From assembly GCA_036380715.1 (NCBI GenBank), contig DASVEF010000278.1, forward strand, positions 24,755 to 88,754: a stretch of DNA of 64,000 nucleotides. Reading direction: 5' to 3'. The translations under genes were made by a program, and so were the position numbers. This stretch comes from UBA5704 sp036380715 (GTDB lineage Bacteria; Acidobacteriota; Thermoanaerobaculia; Multivoradales; UBA5704). A model generated the notes under the pieces. It was not told where the DNA came from and did no database searches. It saw only the letters and a program-made list of their open reading frames with translations. Shown in pieces: positions 23,631 through 32,158 of the stretch; positions within the stretch are counted from its first letter, which is position 1, and each line of letters begins with the position of its first letter.

Positions 23631-24797
23631 CAGACAGAAGGGGATCGCTAGCAGGAACAATGCCGACCGCTGGACCTCGGTGTCGCCCCAGTTGTTCTCG
23701 AACAGCCCGGCCACGTTGAAAGCGAACAGGGCGAGCATGGCGCCCAGGTAGAGGTCGGCCTGCGGCCCCCGGCCCCTCCCCTCGCGCACGTAGCCGCGCC
23801 AGGCGACCCAGGCGCTGCCGGCGAGCATCGCCAGGTACGCGGCCATGGCCGGCAGGCCGCGCTCCGCCGCGAGCTGCAGGAAGCTGTTGTGGAGGTGGGG
23901 GATCTCGTAGCGCGGCGCCGTGGGCGAGCGGTAGATGGGATACCGGCGCTCCGCCATCTCCGGCCCGAGGCCGAACAGCGGGCGCTCCCGCACCATGACG
24001 AGCCCGGCCTCCAGCATGCACAGGCGGTCGTAGTTGGAGCGGTCCCGCAGGTCGCTGATGGAGGCCACTCGCTGCATCAGAGGGGGTGGCGCGAGCACGG
24101 CGAACAGGACGGCCGCCGGCACCCACAGCAGCAGCCACCGGGGCGCCCGCACGACCAGGTAGAGGCTGAGCGTCAGCGCCAGGGCCACCCAGGCGCTGCG
24201 GGTCAGGCTCCCCAGGAGCGCCACGTTGAGGATGGCCAGCGCGGCCCAGCGCCAGAGGCTCCGCCACCGGCCGCCGACCGCCATGGAGGCGAAGACCAGC
24301 AGGTCGCAGATCAGCAGGAACCCGGAGAAGGTCATGTAGTGCGAGAACGGGCCGCGGATCCGCCGGTCGATGTCCCCGTAGCCGATCAGGTACTGGGCGA
24401 GCCCGGTGGCGGCGAGCAGGGCGCCGACCACAATCATTCCGTTCACCAGACGGCGCACGTCGCGCTCTCCGCGGATGAGCAGCGGCGCCAGGAGCAGGCC
24501 GGACAAGGTGAACAGCTCCCGAGCTCCGCTCAGGCTCGCGACCGGATCGAACGAAGCGAAGATCGCCGCGACCAGCCACAAGGCATACAGGCCGAGGGGG
24601 ATCGTCAGGGGCGCCAGCTCGTTCCAGTCGATCTTGCGGCCGCGCAGGGTCCACGGCGCAACGAGCAGGGTCAGCCCGAGCAGGATGTTGGAGGCGGCAA
24701 TGCCGAAGACGGCGAGCAGATGCCCGGAGAGCAGCCAATAGCCGGCCCGGTCGGGCCAAGGCGACGGGGTCTCGTGCGCCTCGGGGAGTTGGGACAC
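23592..24797 (-). CDS. O-antigen ligase family membrane protein
   Basis: The 401-residue protein is a polytopic inner-membrane protein with about ten to twelve hydrophobic helices. It has the Wzy_C/WaaL-type large periplasmic loop between about residues 270 and 320, with LFGLGPEMAERRYPIYR and EIPHLHNSFLQLAAERGLPA. The H-x-x-x-L-x-x-x-x-x-x-G pattern there is the WaaL signature. The likely role is ligating undecaprenyl-linked glycan to lipid A-core or to a protein; which one cannot be told. The start is GTG. The C-terminal ten residues are charged and encoded by a DNA repeat. It follows the Trm112-like gene by 10 bases. Confidence 0.87.
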   Translation of the reverse strand: MSQLPEAHETPSPWPDRAGYWLLSGHLLAVFGIAASNILLGLTLLVAPWTLRGRKIDWNELAPLTIPLGLYALWLVAAIFASFDPVASLSGARELFTLSGLLLAPLLIRGERDVRRLVNGMIVVGALLAATGLAQYLIGYGDIDRRIRGPFSHYMTFSGFLLICDLLVFASMAVGGRWRSLWRWAALAILNVALLGSLTRSAWVALALTLSLYLVVRAPRWLLLWVPAAVLFAVLAPPPLMQRVASISDLRDRSNYDRLCMLEAGLVMVRERPLFGLGPEMAERRYPIYRSPTAPRYEIPHLHNSFLQLAAERGLPAMAAYLAMLAGSAWVAWRGYVREGRGRGPQADLYLGAMLALFAFNVAGLFENNWGDTEVQRSALFLLAIPFCLGSKDEKDRKDAG

Positions 24798-24807
24798 GCG
24801 GGTCCGC

Positions 24808-25059
24808 TCAGCGGCCGACAGCGGATGCCGGGAGGGCCTCCTCGATCAGCATGATCGGGATGTCCGAGACGATCGGATAGACGAGGCTGGAAGCGGCGCA
24901 GTAGAGGCCCTGCTCGACGACCGGCTCCTCGTCCCGGAAGTGCTCGCGGTACTTCTCGGTCAGCGAGGAGCGGACCTCCTGCGGCAGCTCGATCAGCTCG
25001 AGCTCGCCTTTGGACTTGGGACAGACGAGGATTTCGAGCAATTCCGGATCAACGGCCAT
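24808..25059 (-). CDS. Trm112-family (UPF0434/YcaR-like) small protein
   Basis: This 83-residue protein starts PELLEILVCPKSKGELELI, the opening of Trm112/UPF0434 proteins, and ends with SSLVYPIVSDIPIMLIEEA, the family C-terminus. The usual two CxxC zinc pairs are each reduced to one cysteine (C13 and C54), as in several bacterial members, so zinc binding is doubtful. A 20-residue insert (SSLTEKYREHFRDEEPVVEQ) separates the halves. GGGAGGAG precedes the ATG. In bacteria these proteins often lie beside lpxK or glycosyltransferases; here they are next to O-antigen ligase and PagL-like genes. Confidence 0.88.
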   Translation of the reverse strand: MAVDPELLEILVCPKSKGELELIELPQEVRSSLTEKYREHFRDEEPVVEQGLYCAASSLVYPIVSDIPIMLIEEALPASAVGR

Positions 25060-25094
25060 CGGCTCCTCCCACGGCGGGAGAGGATAGCACAGGC

Positions 25095-25634
25095 TCAGCG
25101 GCGCTGCCGCCGCAGGCCCGCGCTGTAGGTGAGGACCAGCGACTCGCTCCCGGGGTTGAAATCGAAGAGACCGGCGTTGGACAGGTGGTACAGGCAGACT
25201 CCCAGCCGCGAGCCGTCCCGCAGCCGGTAGGCCAGCTCGATGCCGGAGCGGAACTCGAGCGGGCCGCCCAGCCTCTTGCCGTCCGCCCGCTCGTACAGGC
25301 CGACCCCCCAGCTCGGGGTCGCCACCCAGCGCTCCCCCAGCGGATAGTCCACGCGAAAGCCGCCGTAGAAATACAGAGTCCCTTGCGAGCCCGCCATGAA
25401 TCCGGCGACCGGGATCAGGTCGGGCACGAAACGGGGCAGGAGCTTGAGCCGTCGCGGCGCAAAGCGCAGCTCGCCGCCGATCTCGCGGGCGTCGCCGTTC
25501 CTCAGGGCCTCGAAGACGCCCGAGCTGGCAGCGACATACTCGGGAGCGCCGAGGCGGATTGGCGCGCTCTCCGCGGGTACTGCCAGCAGCAGGATGGCAA
25601 GAAAGACGCAGGCTGACAGAGCATAGATTCTCAT
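25095..25634 (-). CDS. PagL-like lipid A 3-O-deacylase
   Basis: The 179-residue product has a signal peptide (MRIYALSACVFLAILLLAVP, cleavage near AESA) and a small eight-strand barrel pattern. The PagL catalytic region is near the C-terminus: LGVCLYHLSNAGLFDFNPGS followed by ES, giving the His-Ser dyad and the downstream Glu. PagL removes the 3-position acyl chain from lipid A at the outer membrane. The ATG at 25634 is used; a longer frame to 25664 adds only basic residues. It is part of the minus-strand envelope cluster and fits the LAB-N and ArnT-like genes nearby. Confidence 0.82.
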   Translation of the reverse strand: MRIYALSACVFLAILLLAVPAESAPIRLGAPEYVAASSGVFEALRNGDAREIGGELRFAPRRLKLLPRFVPDLIPVAGFMAGSQGTLYFYGGFRVDYPLGERWVATPSWGVGLYERADGKRLGGPLEFRSGIELAYRLRDGSRLGVCLYHLSNAGLFDFNPGSESLVLTYSAGLRRQRR

Positions 25635-25703
25635 GGTTCTCCGCAACCGACAGGGGAGACTCACCTTGATGAGCGCTGGATATAACAGTGTTAGGCCGGG
25701 ACC

Positions 25704-27326
25704 TCAAGACGGAGGGACGACCGCATCGTATCCCCAGACCGCCAGCGTATCGTCCCGGTAGGGCTGCACGTAATCGGCGCGGCTGATCTCCGGCGGCGCG
25801 TAGCGCAGATCCTGGATCACCTTGCCGCGCGGATGGCTCAGCAGCCAGAGCCGCTCCGCGCCCGGCTCGATCTGGTGGAATGGCCGCTGGAGGCGGCCGA
25901 GGAAGTGGAATTGCCCATGGTAGTGTCCCACCCAGGCGATCGGCCGCCCTTGCCGCTCGAGGACGCCCAGATAGCGGGAGACCGGCCTCAGGTCGTAGGC
26001 TCTCTCCGCGACCTCGGCGAAGCCGGCGTGGGCGGCGGCGACCAGGGCCAGGCTGAGCAGGGTCAGAGCCGCGGGGCGCCCTACGAAGAGCCGCCGGAAG
26101 CCGAAAAAGAAGCCGGCCGTTGCCGCGAGCAACACCACCCCGACACCGGGAGCGACGAGCGCGGCCCACTCCGGAAGGTCCATCCGCCGGGACAGGAGAG
26201 GCCCCAGGGCCATGGCGCCGCCCACGATGAGGAGCATCGCGGCGGCCGGCACGAGGTGCCAGCGCCGGACCGGCACGGGCTCGTCCAGCAGCCGGGCCGC
26301 GAGCAGCGCGAAGGCCGGACAGAGCGGGATCAGATAGTGGGGCTGCTTGCCGCTGATCAGCGAGAAGGCGACGAACCCGGGCACGAACCAGGCCAGGCAG
26401 AGGCGCAGGCCGGGATCGATCTGCCTCGAGAGCTCCCGCCGCGCCGCCTTCCACAGCGGCGGCCAGAGCGAGTAGGGGGAGAGCAGGACGGGGAGGAGCG
26501 GCAGGTACCACCACCACGGCTGCCGGTGGGCGAAGGAGCGGACGACCCGCGCCTCCGTCTGCTTGAGGAGGATGGCGTCGGCGTACGCCGAGCCGCCCGA
26601 GGCCGCCGCCGGCAGGGCCCAGGCGAAAGCGATCACGGCGGCGAGCCCCACGGCGCCGGCGAGCCCCAGCCAGCGCCGCCCGGCCCCCGCCCGGCGCGGC
26701 AGCCTCCCTCCCCACCACGGAGACGACAGAGCGATCAGCAGCGGCAGGAGCAGGGCCACCGGCCCCTTGGCCAGCACGCCCAGGCCGAGCGCGACGCCGG
26801 TCATCAGCCAGGGGCGCGCGCCCCCCCGGGTCCAGGCGTCGTGGATCCCCCGGATCGCCAGCAGCACGCAGAACGCCACCAGCATGTCGAACATGATCAT
26901 CGCGGTGAACAGGCTCCACAGGAGCAGGCCCAGCAGCACGGCGGGAGCGGTGCGGGCGACCTCCGGCCGGTCCGGCCAGAGGCGGCGGGCCAGCGAGGCG
27001 GTCAGGAAGAGGTTCGCCAGGCCGAACAGCGCGGGCACCAGCCGGGGCCACCAGTCGTTGACGCCGAACATCCACCATCCGAAATGCATCAGCCAGAACA
27101 GCAGGGGCGGCTTCTCGCTGTACGGCAGCCCATTGAGATGCGGGACCAGGAAGTCGCCCCGCTGCCACATCTCCCAGGCGACGGTCACGTAGCGGGTCTC
27201 GTCGATCGGCAGGATCGGCCGCAGCGCCAGAGCGACCGCGACGAGGATGGCCCAGGCCCCCACCAGAGCGGCGGCGTCGGTGCGGCGGCGGGACTGCGGC
27301 CAAGCGGTTTCCGAGTTGGCTGTCAT
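25704..27326 (-). CDS. ArnT-like GT39 glycosyltransferase (minus strand)
   Basis: The 540-residue integral membrane protein belongs to the PMT/ArnT-like GT-C group, which uses polyprenyl-phosphate sugars on the periplasmic side. The first external loop holds the catalytic acidic residues in LPIDETRYVTVAWEMWQRGD and LPYSEKPPLLFWLMHFGWWM. About eleven to twelve hydrophobic helices follow, then a soluble C-terminal domain of about 130 residues. The ATG at 27326 gives a normal N-terminus, though the ribosome binding site is weak. It is divergent from the GT2 gene at 27377 with only 50 bases between. A second family member is at 28464. Confidence 0.87.
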   Translation of the reverse strand: MTANSETAWPQSRRRTDAAALVGAWAILVAVALALRPILPIDETRYVTVAWEMWQRGDFLVPHLNGLPYSEKPPLLFWLMHFGWWMFGVNDWWPRLVPALFGLANLFLTASLARRLWPDRPEVARTAPAVLLGLLLWSLFTAMIMFDMLVAFCVLLAIRGIHDAWTRGGARPWLMTGVALGLGVLAKGPVALLLPLLIALSSPWWGGRLPRRAGAGRRWLGLAGAVGLAAVIAFAWALPAAASGGSAYADAILLKQTEARVVRSFAHRQPWWWYLPLLPVLLSPYSLWPPLWKAARRELSRQIDPGLRLCLAWFVPGFVAFSLISGKQPHYLIPLCPAFALLAARLLDEPVPVRRWHLVPAAAMLLIVGGAMALGPLLSRRMDLPEWAALVAPGVGVVLLAATAGFFFGFRRLFVGRPAALTLLSLALVAAAHAGFAEVAERAYDLRPVSRYLGVLERQGRPIAWVGHYHGQFHFLGRLQRPFHQIEPGAERLWLLSHPRGKVIQDLRYAPPEISRADYVQPYRDDTLAVWGYDAVVPPS

Positions 27327-27376
27327 GTTTCGTGCTTCAGGGAAGACGAGCGCTCCTGCTCGCATAAGATACCTCC

Positions 27377-28264
27377 ATGGACCCAGCCCCTCCACTCCGG
27401 AAGGAGCCCCTCGCGAGCGCGCCGGAGGTGTCGCTGGTCATTCCGGTGTACAACGAGGAGGAGAACCTGCCGGTCCTGGACGGCGAGATCCGTCAGGCCA
27501 TGGAGACGGCCGGCCGCTCCTACGAAGTCCTCTACGTGGACGACGGCAGCACGGATGGGAGCCTGGAGGTCCTGCGCGTCCTGGCGCGCCAGGACGCGCG
27601 CGTGCGCATCGTGCGCCAGCGGCGCAACAGCGGCCAGTCGGCGGCCCTCGACGCGGGGTTCCGCCACGCGCGGGGCGGCATCGTCGTGACCCTCGACGCG
27701 GACCTGCAGAACGACCCGGCGGACATCCCCCGCCTCCTGGAGAAGATCGGGCAGTTCGACGTGGTCTCGGGAGTGCGGGCCCGGCGGCGGGACAGTTGGG
27801 TGCGGCGGGTCTCCTCGCGCATCGCCAACGGCGTGCGCAACCGGGTCACCCATGAGTCGGTCACCGACGTGGGCTGCACCTTGCGGGCCTGCCGCGCCGA
27901 ATACTTGCGGCGCATCCCGGTGTTCGACGGCATGCACCGCTTCCTGCCGACCCTGTTGCGGATGGCGGGGGCGCGGGTGACGGAGGTGCCGGTCAACCAC
28001 CGGCCGCGGCTGCACGGGCAGCCCAAGTACGGCATCGGCAACCGGCTCTGGCGGGGTCTGGCCGACCTCTACGGGGTCCGCTGGATGCAGACCCGCTGGA
28101 TCGACCGCGGCCTGTCTGAGGAGATCGACTCAGAGGAGATCGACGCTTGGAATACAAATTCGTCTGGAATCTCTGGACCCTCATCGGGCTCCTCGGACAG
28201 GCCTGCTTCTTCTCCCGCTTCTTCGTCCAGTGGATCGCCTCCGAGCGCCGGAAAGAGAGCGTAA
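27377..28264 (+). CDS. GT2 glycosyltransferase (dolichyl-phosphate mannosyltransferase-like)
   Basis: The protein starts with a GT-A fold: VSLVIPVYNEEENLPVLDGE, VDDGSTDGSLEVL (DD motif), DADLQNDPADIP (DxD) and RPRLHGQPKYGIGNR. This matches the DPM1/GtrB/ArnC type that makes polyprenyl-phosphate sugars for GT39 enzymes like the one at 28464. The recognisable domain ends near residue 250. The frame then runs on through a Ser-rich tail to 28264, overlapping the next gene by 118 bases in another frame. A 12-base duplication (GAGGAGATCGAC) lies at that point. No membrane helices are seen after the catalytic domain. TAAGAT seven bases before the ATG hints at a leaderless or near-leaderless transcript. 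Confidence 0.87.
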   Translation: MDPAPPLRKEPLASAPEVSLVIPVYNEEENLPVLDGEIRQAMETAGRSYEVLYVDDGSTDGSLEVLRVLARQDARVRIVRQRRNSGQSAALDAGFRHARGGIVVTLDADLQNDPADIPRLLEKIGQFDVVSGVRARRRDSWVRRVSSRIANGVRNRVTHESVTDVGCTLRACRAEYLRRIPVFDGMHRFLPTLLRMAGARVTEVPVNHRPRLHGQPKYGIGNRLWRGLADLYGVRWMQTRWIDRGLSEEIDSEEIDAWNTNSSGISGPSSGSSDRPASSPASSSSGSPPSAGKRA

Positions 28265-28467
28265 TCCCCAAGGCCTTCTGGTTCTTCAGCCTCGCCGGGA
28301 GCGTCGTCCTCCTCGCCTATGGGATCCACCGGAAGGACGCGGTCATCATCATCGGCCAGATCCCGGGCCTCTTCATCTACACGCGGAACCTCTGGTTCAT
28401 CTACCGGCTCGGCGAGCAGGCCGCGCCGGCGGGCCCTCCGGGCCCCCCGGGCATGCCTCCGCCGTGA
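28147..28467 (+). CDS. Lipid A biosynthesis N-terminal domain protein (LAB-N)
   Basis: The 106-residue membrane protein matches the LAB-N (DUF2062-unrelated, lipid-A-biosynthesis N-terminal) family: FVWNLWTLIGLLGQACFFSR, FFVQWIASERRKESVIP, AFWFFSLAGSVVLLAYGIHR and GQIPGLFIYTRNLWFIYRL. It has three hydrophobic helices and a proline/glycine tail. Such proteins usually sit between a GT2 and a GT39 gene, exactly as here, and are thought to help lipid-linked sugar transfer. The start is a TTG with GAGGAG nine bases upstream. It overlaps the GT2 frame by 118 bases and the next gene by a GTGA. Confidence 0.88.
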   Translation: MEYKFVWNLWTLIGLLGQACFFSRFFVQWIASERRKESVIPKAFWFFSLAGSVVLLAYGIHRKDAVIIIGQIPGLFIYTRNLWFIYRLGEQAAPAGPPGPPGMPPP

Positions 28468-30083
28468 ACGGCTCCTCCTCTCCCCTGCCGCGCCGGGACC
28501 TGGCCGTCCTCGCGCTCCTCGCCGTCCTGCTCTTCCTGCCCGGGCTCGGGCGGCGCGACCTGTGGAATCCGGACGAGGCGCGCTACGCCCAGGTCGCGCG
28601 CGAGATGCGGCAGACCGGCTCGTACGCGCTGCCGCACCTGAACGGACAGGTCTACACGCAGAAGCCGCCCCTGCTCTTCTGGTCGATGGCCGCCTTCGGC
28701 GCGCTGCGCGGCGAGGTGGACGAGACCGCCGCTCGCCTCCCGTCGGCCCTCGCCGCGATCGGCGCCGCCCTCCTGGTCTTCCGCACCGGCGAGCGGCTGT
28801 TCGGCCGGCGCGCCGGCTGGCTCGCCGCGGCGGCCTTCGCCACCTGCGCCAAGATCCTCTGGCAGGGGAGGTTCGGACAGATCGACATGCTGCTCACGGC
28901 GCTGGTGGCGCTCGGGGTCTGGTTCTGGGTGCGGGGCTTCACGGAGGGCCGCCCGGGCCTCTATCCCCTCTTCTTCCTCTGCGCCGGAGCCGCCACCCTG
29001 GCCAAGGGTCCCGTGGGGCTGCTGCCGCCGCTCCTCTCCATCCTCGCCTTCCTGGCCGTCACCCGCAACGGCGCCGAGGCGAAGCGCCTGCGCGTCGGGC
29101 TCGGCCTTCTCGTCTGGGCGGCGGTGGTCCTCGCCTGGCTCGTCCCGGCGGGGCTGGCCGGCGGCCGCGAGTACCTGGAGCAGATCGTCTTCAAGCAGAA
29201 CGTCACCCGCTACGCTGATCCCTGGCACCACCACCAACCCTGGTACTACTACCTGACCGTCATCCCGGCCGACTTCTTCCCCTGGTCGTTCCTGCTGCCG
29301 GCGGCCCTGGTGATCGGCTGGAAGCGCCTCGAGGGCAAGGCGCGGGAGGGGTTCCTCTTCTGCCTCTGCTGGATGCTGGTGACGGTCGTCTTCTTCAGCC
29401 TCTCGCCGGCCAAGCGGACGGTCTACGTCCTCACCATGTATCCGGCCATGGCCCTGATGGTCGGAGCGGCGCTCGACCGGATCGCCGCTGAATGGCCGCG
29501 CGACCGCAGGTGGGCGCAGGTCCCCCTGGCGCTGCTGGCCGTGCTGGCGCTGCTGGTGCTGGCGGCGCTGCCGATCATCGCTGGGCGGCGGGCCGAGGAG
29601 GTGGCAGTGCTCGGGGGGGAGCCGTTCGTCTGGACCGTCTTCGCGGCGTTCGTGCCGCTGTTCCTCGGCGCGGCGTGGGCCTGGTGGGAATCCCGCGTCG
29701 GCCGGATCTCCCGGGCCGCCGCCGGCTTGGCCGCGGGGATGGCAGCCCTGATCCTCGCCACGGCCTTCTTCCTGCTCCCTCGCTTCGACGTGGTCAAGTC
29801 CGCGCGGCCGATGGCGCGGCTCCTGCTCCAGCGGATGCAGCCCGGCGAGCCCTACGGCATCTATCCCCGGCTCGATTCCACGTTCCTCATCTATACCCGC
29901 CGCTTCGCCGTGGCGCTCGACAGCGAGGAGAAGCTGCGCGACTTCGCCGCCCGGCCCGGCCGCGTCTGGATCCTCGCCCAGAAGGACGACCTCGCAAGGG
30001 TGGAGACACCGCTGCCCCCGCTGCGCAAGGTCGCCGAGGATCCGGACCCGCGCGAGGGCTACGTGCTGCTGACCCGGGAGTAG
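28464..30083 (+). CDS. ArnT-like GT39 glycosyltransferase (plus strand)
   Basis: This 539-residue polytopic protein is a GT-C enzyme of the ArnT/PMT group. The first periplasmic loop has WNPDEARYAQVAREMRQTG and QVYTQKPPLLFWSMAAFGAL. A further loop has NVTRYADPWHHHQPWYYYL, typical of ArnT-like proteins, and the C-terminal soluble domain includes LDSTFLIYTRRFAVALDSEE. It probably transfers a sugar from the polyprenyl phosphate made by the GT2 partner to lipid A or another acceptor. The GTG start at 28464 overlaps the LAB-N stop (GTGA). It is the last gene of the GT2/LAB-N/GT39 operon. Confidence 0.9.
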   Translation: MNGSSSPLPRRDLAVLALLAVLLFLPGLGRRDLWNPDEARYAQVAREMRQTGSYALPHLNGQVYTQKPPLLFWSMAAFGALRGEVDETAARLPSALAAIGAALLVFRTGERLFGRRAGWLAAAAFATCAKILWQGRFGQIDMLLTALVALGVWFWVRGFTEGRPGLYPLFFLCAGAATLAKGPVGLLPPLLSILAFLAVTRNGAEAKRLRVGLGLLVWAAVVLAWLVPAGLAGGREYLEQIVFKQNVTRYADPWHHHQPWYYYLTVIPADFFPWSFLLPAALVIGWKRLEGKAREGFLFCLCWMLVTVVFFSLSPAKRTVYVLTMYPAMALMVGAALDRIAAEWPRDRRWAQVPLALLAVLALLVLAALPIIAGRRAEEVAVLGGEPFVWTVFAAFVPLFLGAAWAWWESRVGRISRAAAGLAAGMAALILATAFFLLPRFDVVKSARPMARLLLQRMQPGEPYGIYPRLDSTFLIYTRRFAVALDSEEKLRDFAARPGRVWILAQKDDLARVETPLPPLRKVAEDPDPREGYVLLTRE

Positions 30084-30290
30084 ATCCGGTATAGCGCTTC
30101 TGTACACACTCCGCTCTCAAAGGAGAAACGACATGAAGTGGTCGCAAAATCGGGGTTGAGACAGAGGGAGTGTGCGGTGGGTCATTGCCCGCTTCTCGAC
30201 GACCGCTCGCCTGCCTGGACGAGCGAGTCCTCTCCGCCCGAAAAAAGTGTGCGAGATTCCCGCCCCGTTTTCCGTTCTTTATAGGGGTGG
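30084..30290. other. Intergenic region with conserved 5' element of the RAYT gene
   Basis: The stretch contains, at 30239-30289, CGAAAAAAGT and the 23-mer ending TTTATAGGGGTG that also precede the Rpn gene at 3761. AGGGGTGG lies directly before the RAYT ATG and could be its ribosome binding site. Nothing else is recognised. Confidence 0.55.
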
Positions 30291-31445
30291 ATGGCACGGC
30301 AACTGCGCTACATCCCGGAAGGCGGCGCCCTGGTCCACGTCACCACCCGGACGATCCAGGGGAGATACCTCCTGCGACCCAGCCCGGCGCTCAACGAGAT
30401 CCTCGTCGGCGTCCTGGCCCGGGCTCAGAGGCTCTACCCGGTGGGGGTCTGTGCAGCCGTGGCCGCTTCCAACCACTACCACCTCATCCTGAGGGTGGAG
30501 AGCTCGAAGCGGCTCGCCGACTTCATGGCGTACTTCAATGGCAACGCGGCCCGGGAGATCTCCCGCCTGACCGGCTGGAATGCCCGGGTCTGGTCGCGCC
30601 GCTTCCACGCGATCGTCATCAGCAACGAGGAGGCGGCCCAGGTCGAGGTCCTCCGCTACGTCCTCAGCCATGGGGCCAAAGAGGGACTTGTCCAGTTCCT
30701 CCGCCAGTGGCCCGGCCTCCATTGCGTCCGGGTGTTGCTCGACGGCGAACCCCTGGTGGGCTACTGGTTCGACCGGACGAAAGAGTACGCCGCCCGCCTG
30801 CGGAGGGAAGACTTCGATCGCCTGAAGTACGCCACGCGCGAGGAGCTCCTCCTCGAGCCCCTCGCCTGCTGGGAACACCTCTCGCCGGAGACCCGCCGGA
30901 AGCGCATCGCCGACTTGGTGCAAGGCATCGAAGAGGAGGCCGCCGCCGAGCGCGAGAAGACCGGCGTCAGCCCGCCGGGTCCGGCGGCCGTCTGCGCCAA
31001 GCACCCCCACGACCGCCCCAATAAGTTGAAGAAGTCACCCGCGCCGCTCTTCCACGCCGCCACCCGCCGCGTCCGCAACGAGCTCTACCAGATGTACGCC
31101 GCCTTCGTGGCTGCCTTCCGCGATGCGGCCGAGAAGCTGCGCGCCGGAGACCTGACCGCCGCCTTCCCGCCGGGAGCTTCCCACCCGCTTTGCCGTGGGT
31201 GGGTGGATAACTCGCGGCTATCCCGACCCTCTCCCGCCCTTACCTCTGTTCTGCCTCCCTCATCCCGCGCCCGCGAGATAGGCAGAGGTGTGCCCTCCCG
31301 CCGACTGGCGGCCGATCCGAGCTCGTTCGAGGAGGCCTGTTCCCGTCCCAAATGCCCGCTGGCTCCCCCCTCGCCAAGCCAAAGCCAAGCCGGAGTTGCG
31401 ATCCGAGGCACGACTGCCGTCCTAGTTCACGCACCTCTTCAATAA
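30291..31445 (+). pseudogene. REP-associated tyrosine transposase (RAYT-like), frameshifted at C-terminus
   Basis: The open frame encodes 384 residues. The N-terminal half is a Y1/HUH transposase (IS200/TnpA_REP type): ALVHVTTRTIQGRYLLRPS, the HUH motif in AASNHYHLILRVES (about residue 62), then WSRRFHAIVISNE and the candidate catalytic tyrosine in LRYVLSHGAKEGLV (about 123). The C-terminal helical region ends AGDLTAAFPPG near residue 295. One base appears to be lost near 31176. The shifted frame then reads FPPALPWVGG and stops at 31210, matching the FPPGxFPPALPF-type ending I know from related proteins. The remaining 79 residues of the long frame look like noise. The catalytic core is intact, so it may still work. 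Confidence 0.75.
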
Positions 31446-31518
31446 GAGGCTGGCTCCTTACCTCAGCGCAGACGGGGGCTTCTTACCCCATCCCGTGTGT
31501 GGGTTGGTTAGCCGGTAT

Positions 31519-31690
31519 GCGCTAAAGAAATCCGGCCGAGGTCTCCGACGGCTCGTCAGGCGGCGCAACGAGTCGTCAGCGCGTCTGAGGAGTCATCGGC
31601 GGCGTCCAACGAGTCGTCGCGCGGCCTGACGAGTCGTTGCGGCTCACCCAACTAAGTGGCAGGCCCCCCTCGTAGCACCCCTCGTGGCGG
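31519..31690. repeat. Composite repeat copy A: 30-bp head, five 20/21-bp units, tail
   Basis: A 30-base head (31519-31548, starting GCGCTAAAGAAATCCGGCCG) is followed by five units of 20-21 bases with the core ACGAGTCGT up to about 31640, then a tail containing CTAAGTGGCAGGC and CCCCTCGTAGCACCCCTCGT to 31690. The head is identical to 32211-32240. No spacers are present. Bases 31446-31518 and 31691-31789 show nothing else apart from the AGGAGGAG site of the next gene. Confidence 0.85.
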
Positions 31691-31789
31691 CTGTCGTTGG
31701 AGCACTTTTTTATTGCAGAAATGGAGACACCGCGGTTAGATTTCTCGCGGCCGCAATGGTGCGGCCAGTCTGGATGAGGAGGAGCTAGT

Positions 31790-32107
31790 ATGAGAAAGGT
31801 GCCGTTGATCGTCTTCGCCATGGCGCTCTGTATCGTCGCCCTCTACACCCGGCCCGCTACCGCGGGCTGGGTGTGCGGAAACCTCCAGAGGAGCCCCGTC
31901 GAGACCGGCATGGGCACGAGCTGCACCGCCGCTCAGAGCAATCTCATCAACAAGCTGTACAGCCACGTCAAGTGCTTCAACACCTGTTACGAGAGGATCG
32001 TCATCACCCAGCCGTGCTACGCCGATCCGTACTGCGACTACGCGATCCAGGGCTATCTCGAGTGGAAGTGCTCTTACTGCTCGCCCGGGAGTACCTGCCC
32101 CGTCTGA
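31790..32107 (+). CDS. Small secreted cysteine-rich protein
   Basis: The 105-residue product has a clear signal peptide (VPLIVFAMALCIVALYTRPA, cleavage near ATA-GW), so it is exported. The mature part of about 80 residues has nine cysteines, clustered as CFNTCY, PCYADPYCDY and WKCSYCSPGSTCP, suggesting disulfide bonding or metal binding. AGGAGGAG lies at good distance from the ATG, so translation is probably efficient. It is flanked on both sides by related repeat blocks, and its codon use is less GC-rich than the neighbours. No family is recognised; a secreted effector, a peptide toxin or a modified-peptide precursor are all possible. Confidence 0.7.
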   Translation: MRKVPLIVFAMALCIVALYTRPATAGWVCGNLQRSPVETGMGTSCTAAQSNLINKLYSHVKCFNTCYERIVITQPCYADPYCDYAIQGYLEWKCSYCSPGSTCPV

Positions 32108-32158
32108 CCCCGCCGTTCTGACAGGGGAGCGCTCCTGGCTCCCCTGTCCCCGCCCCCA

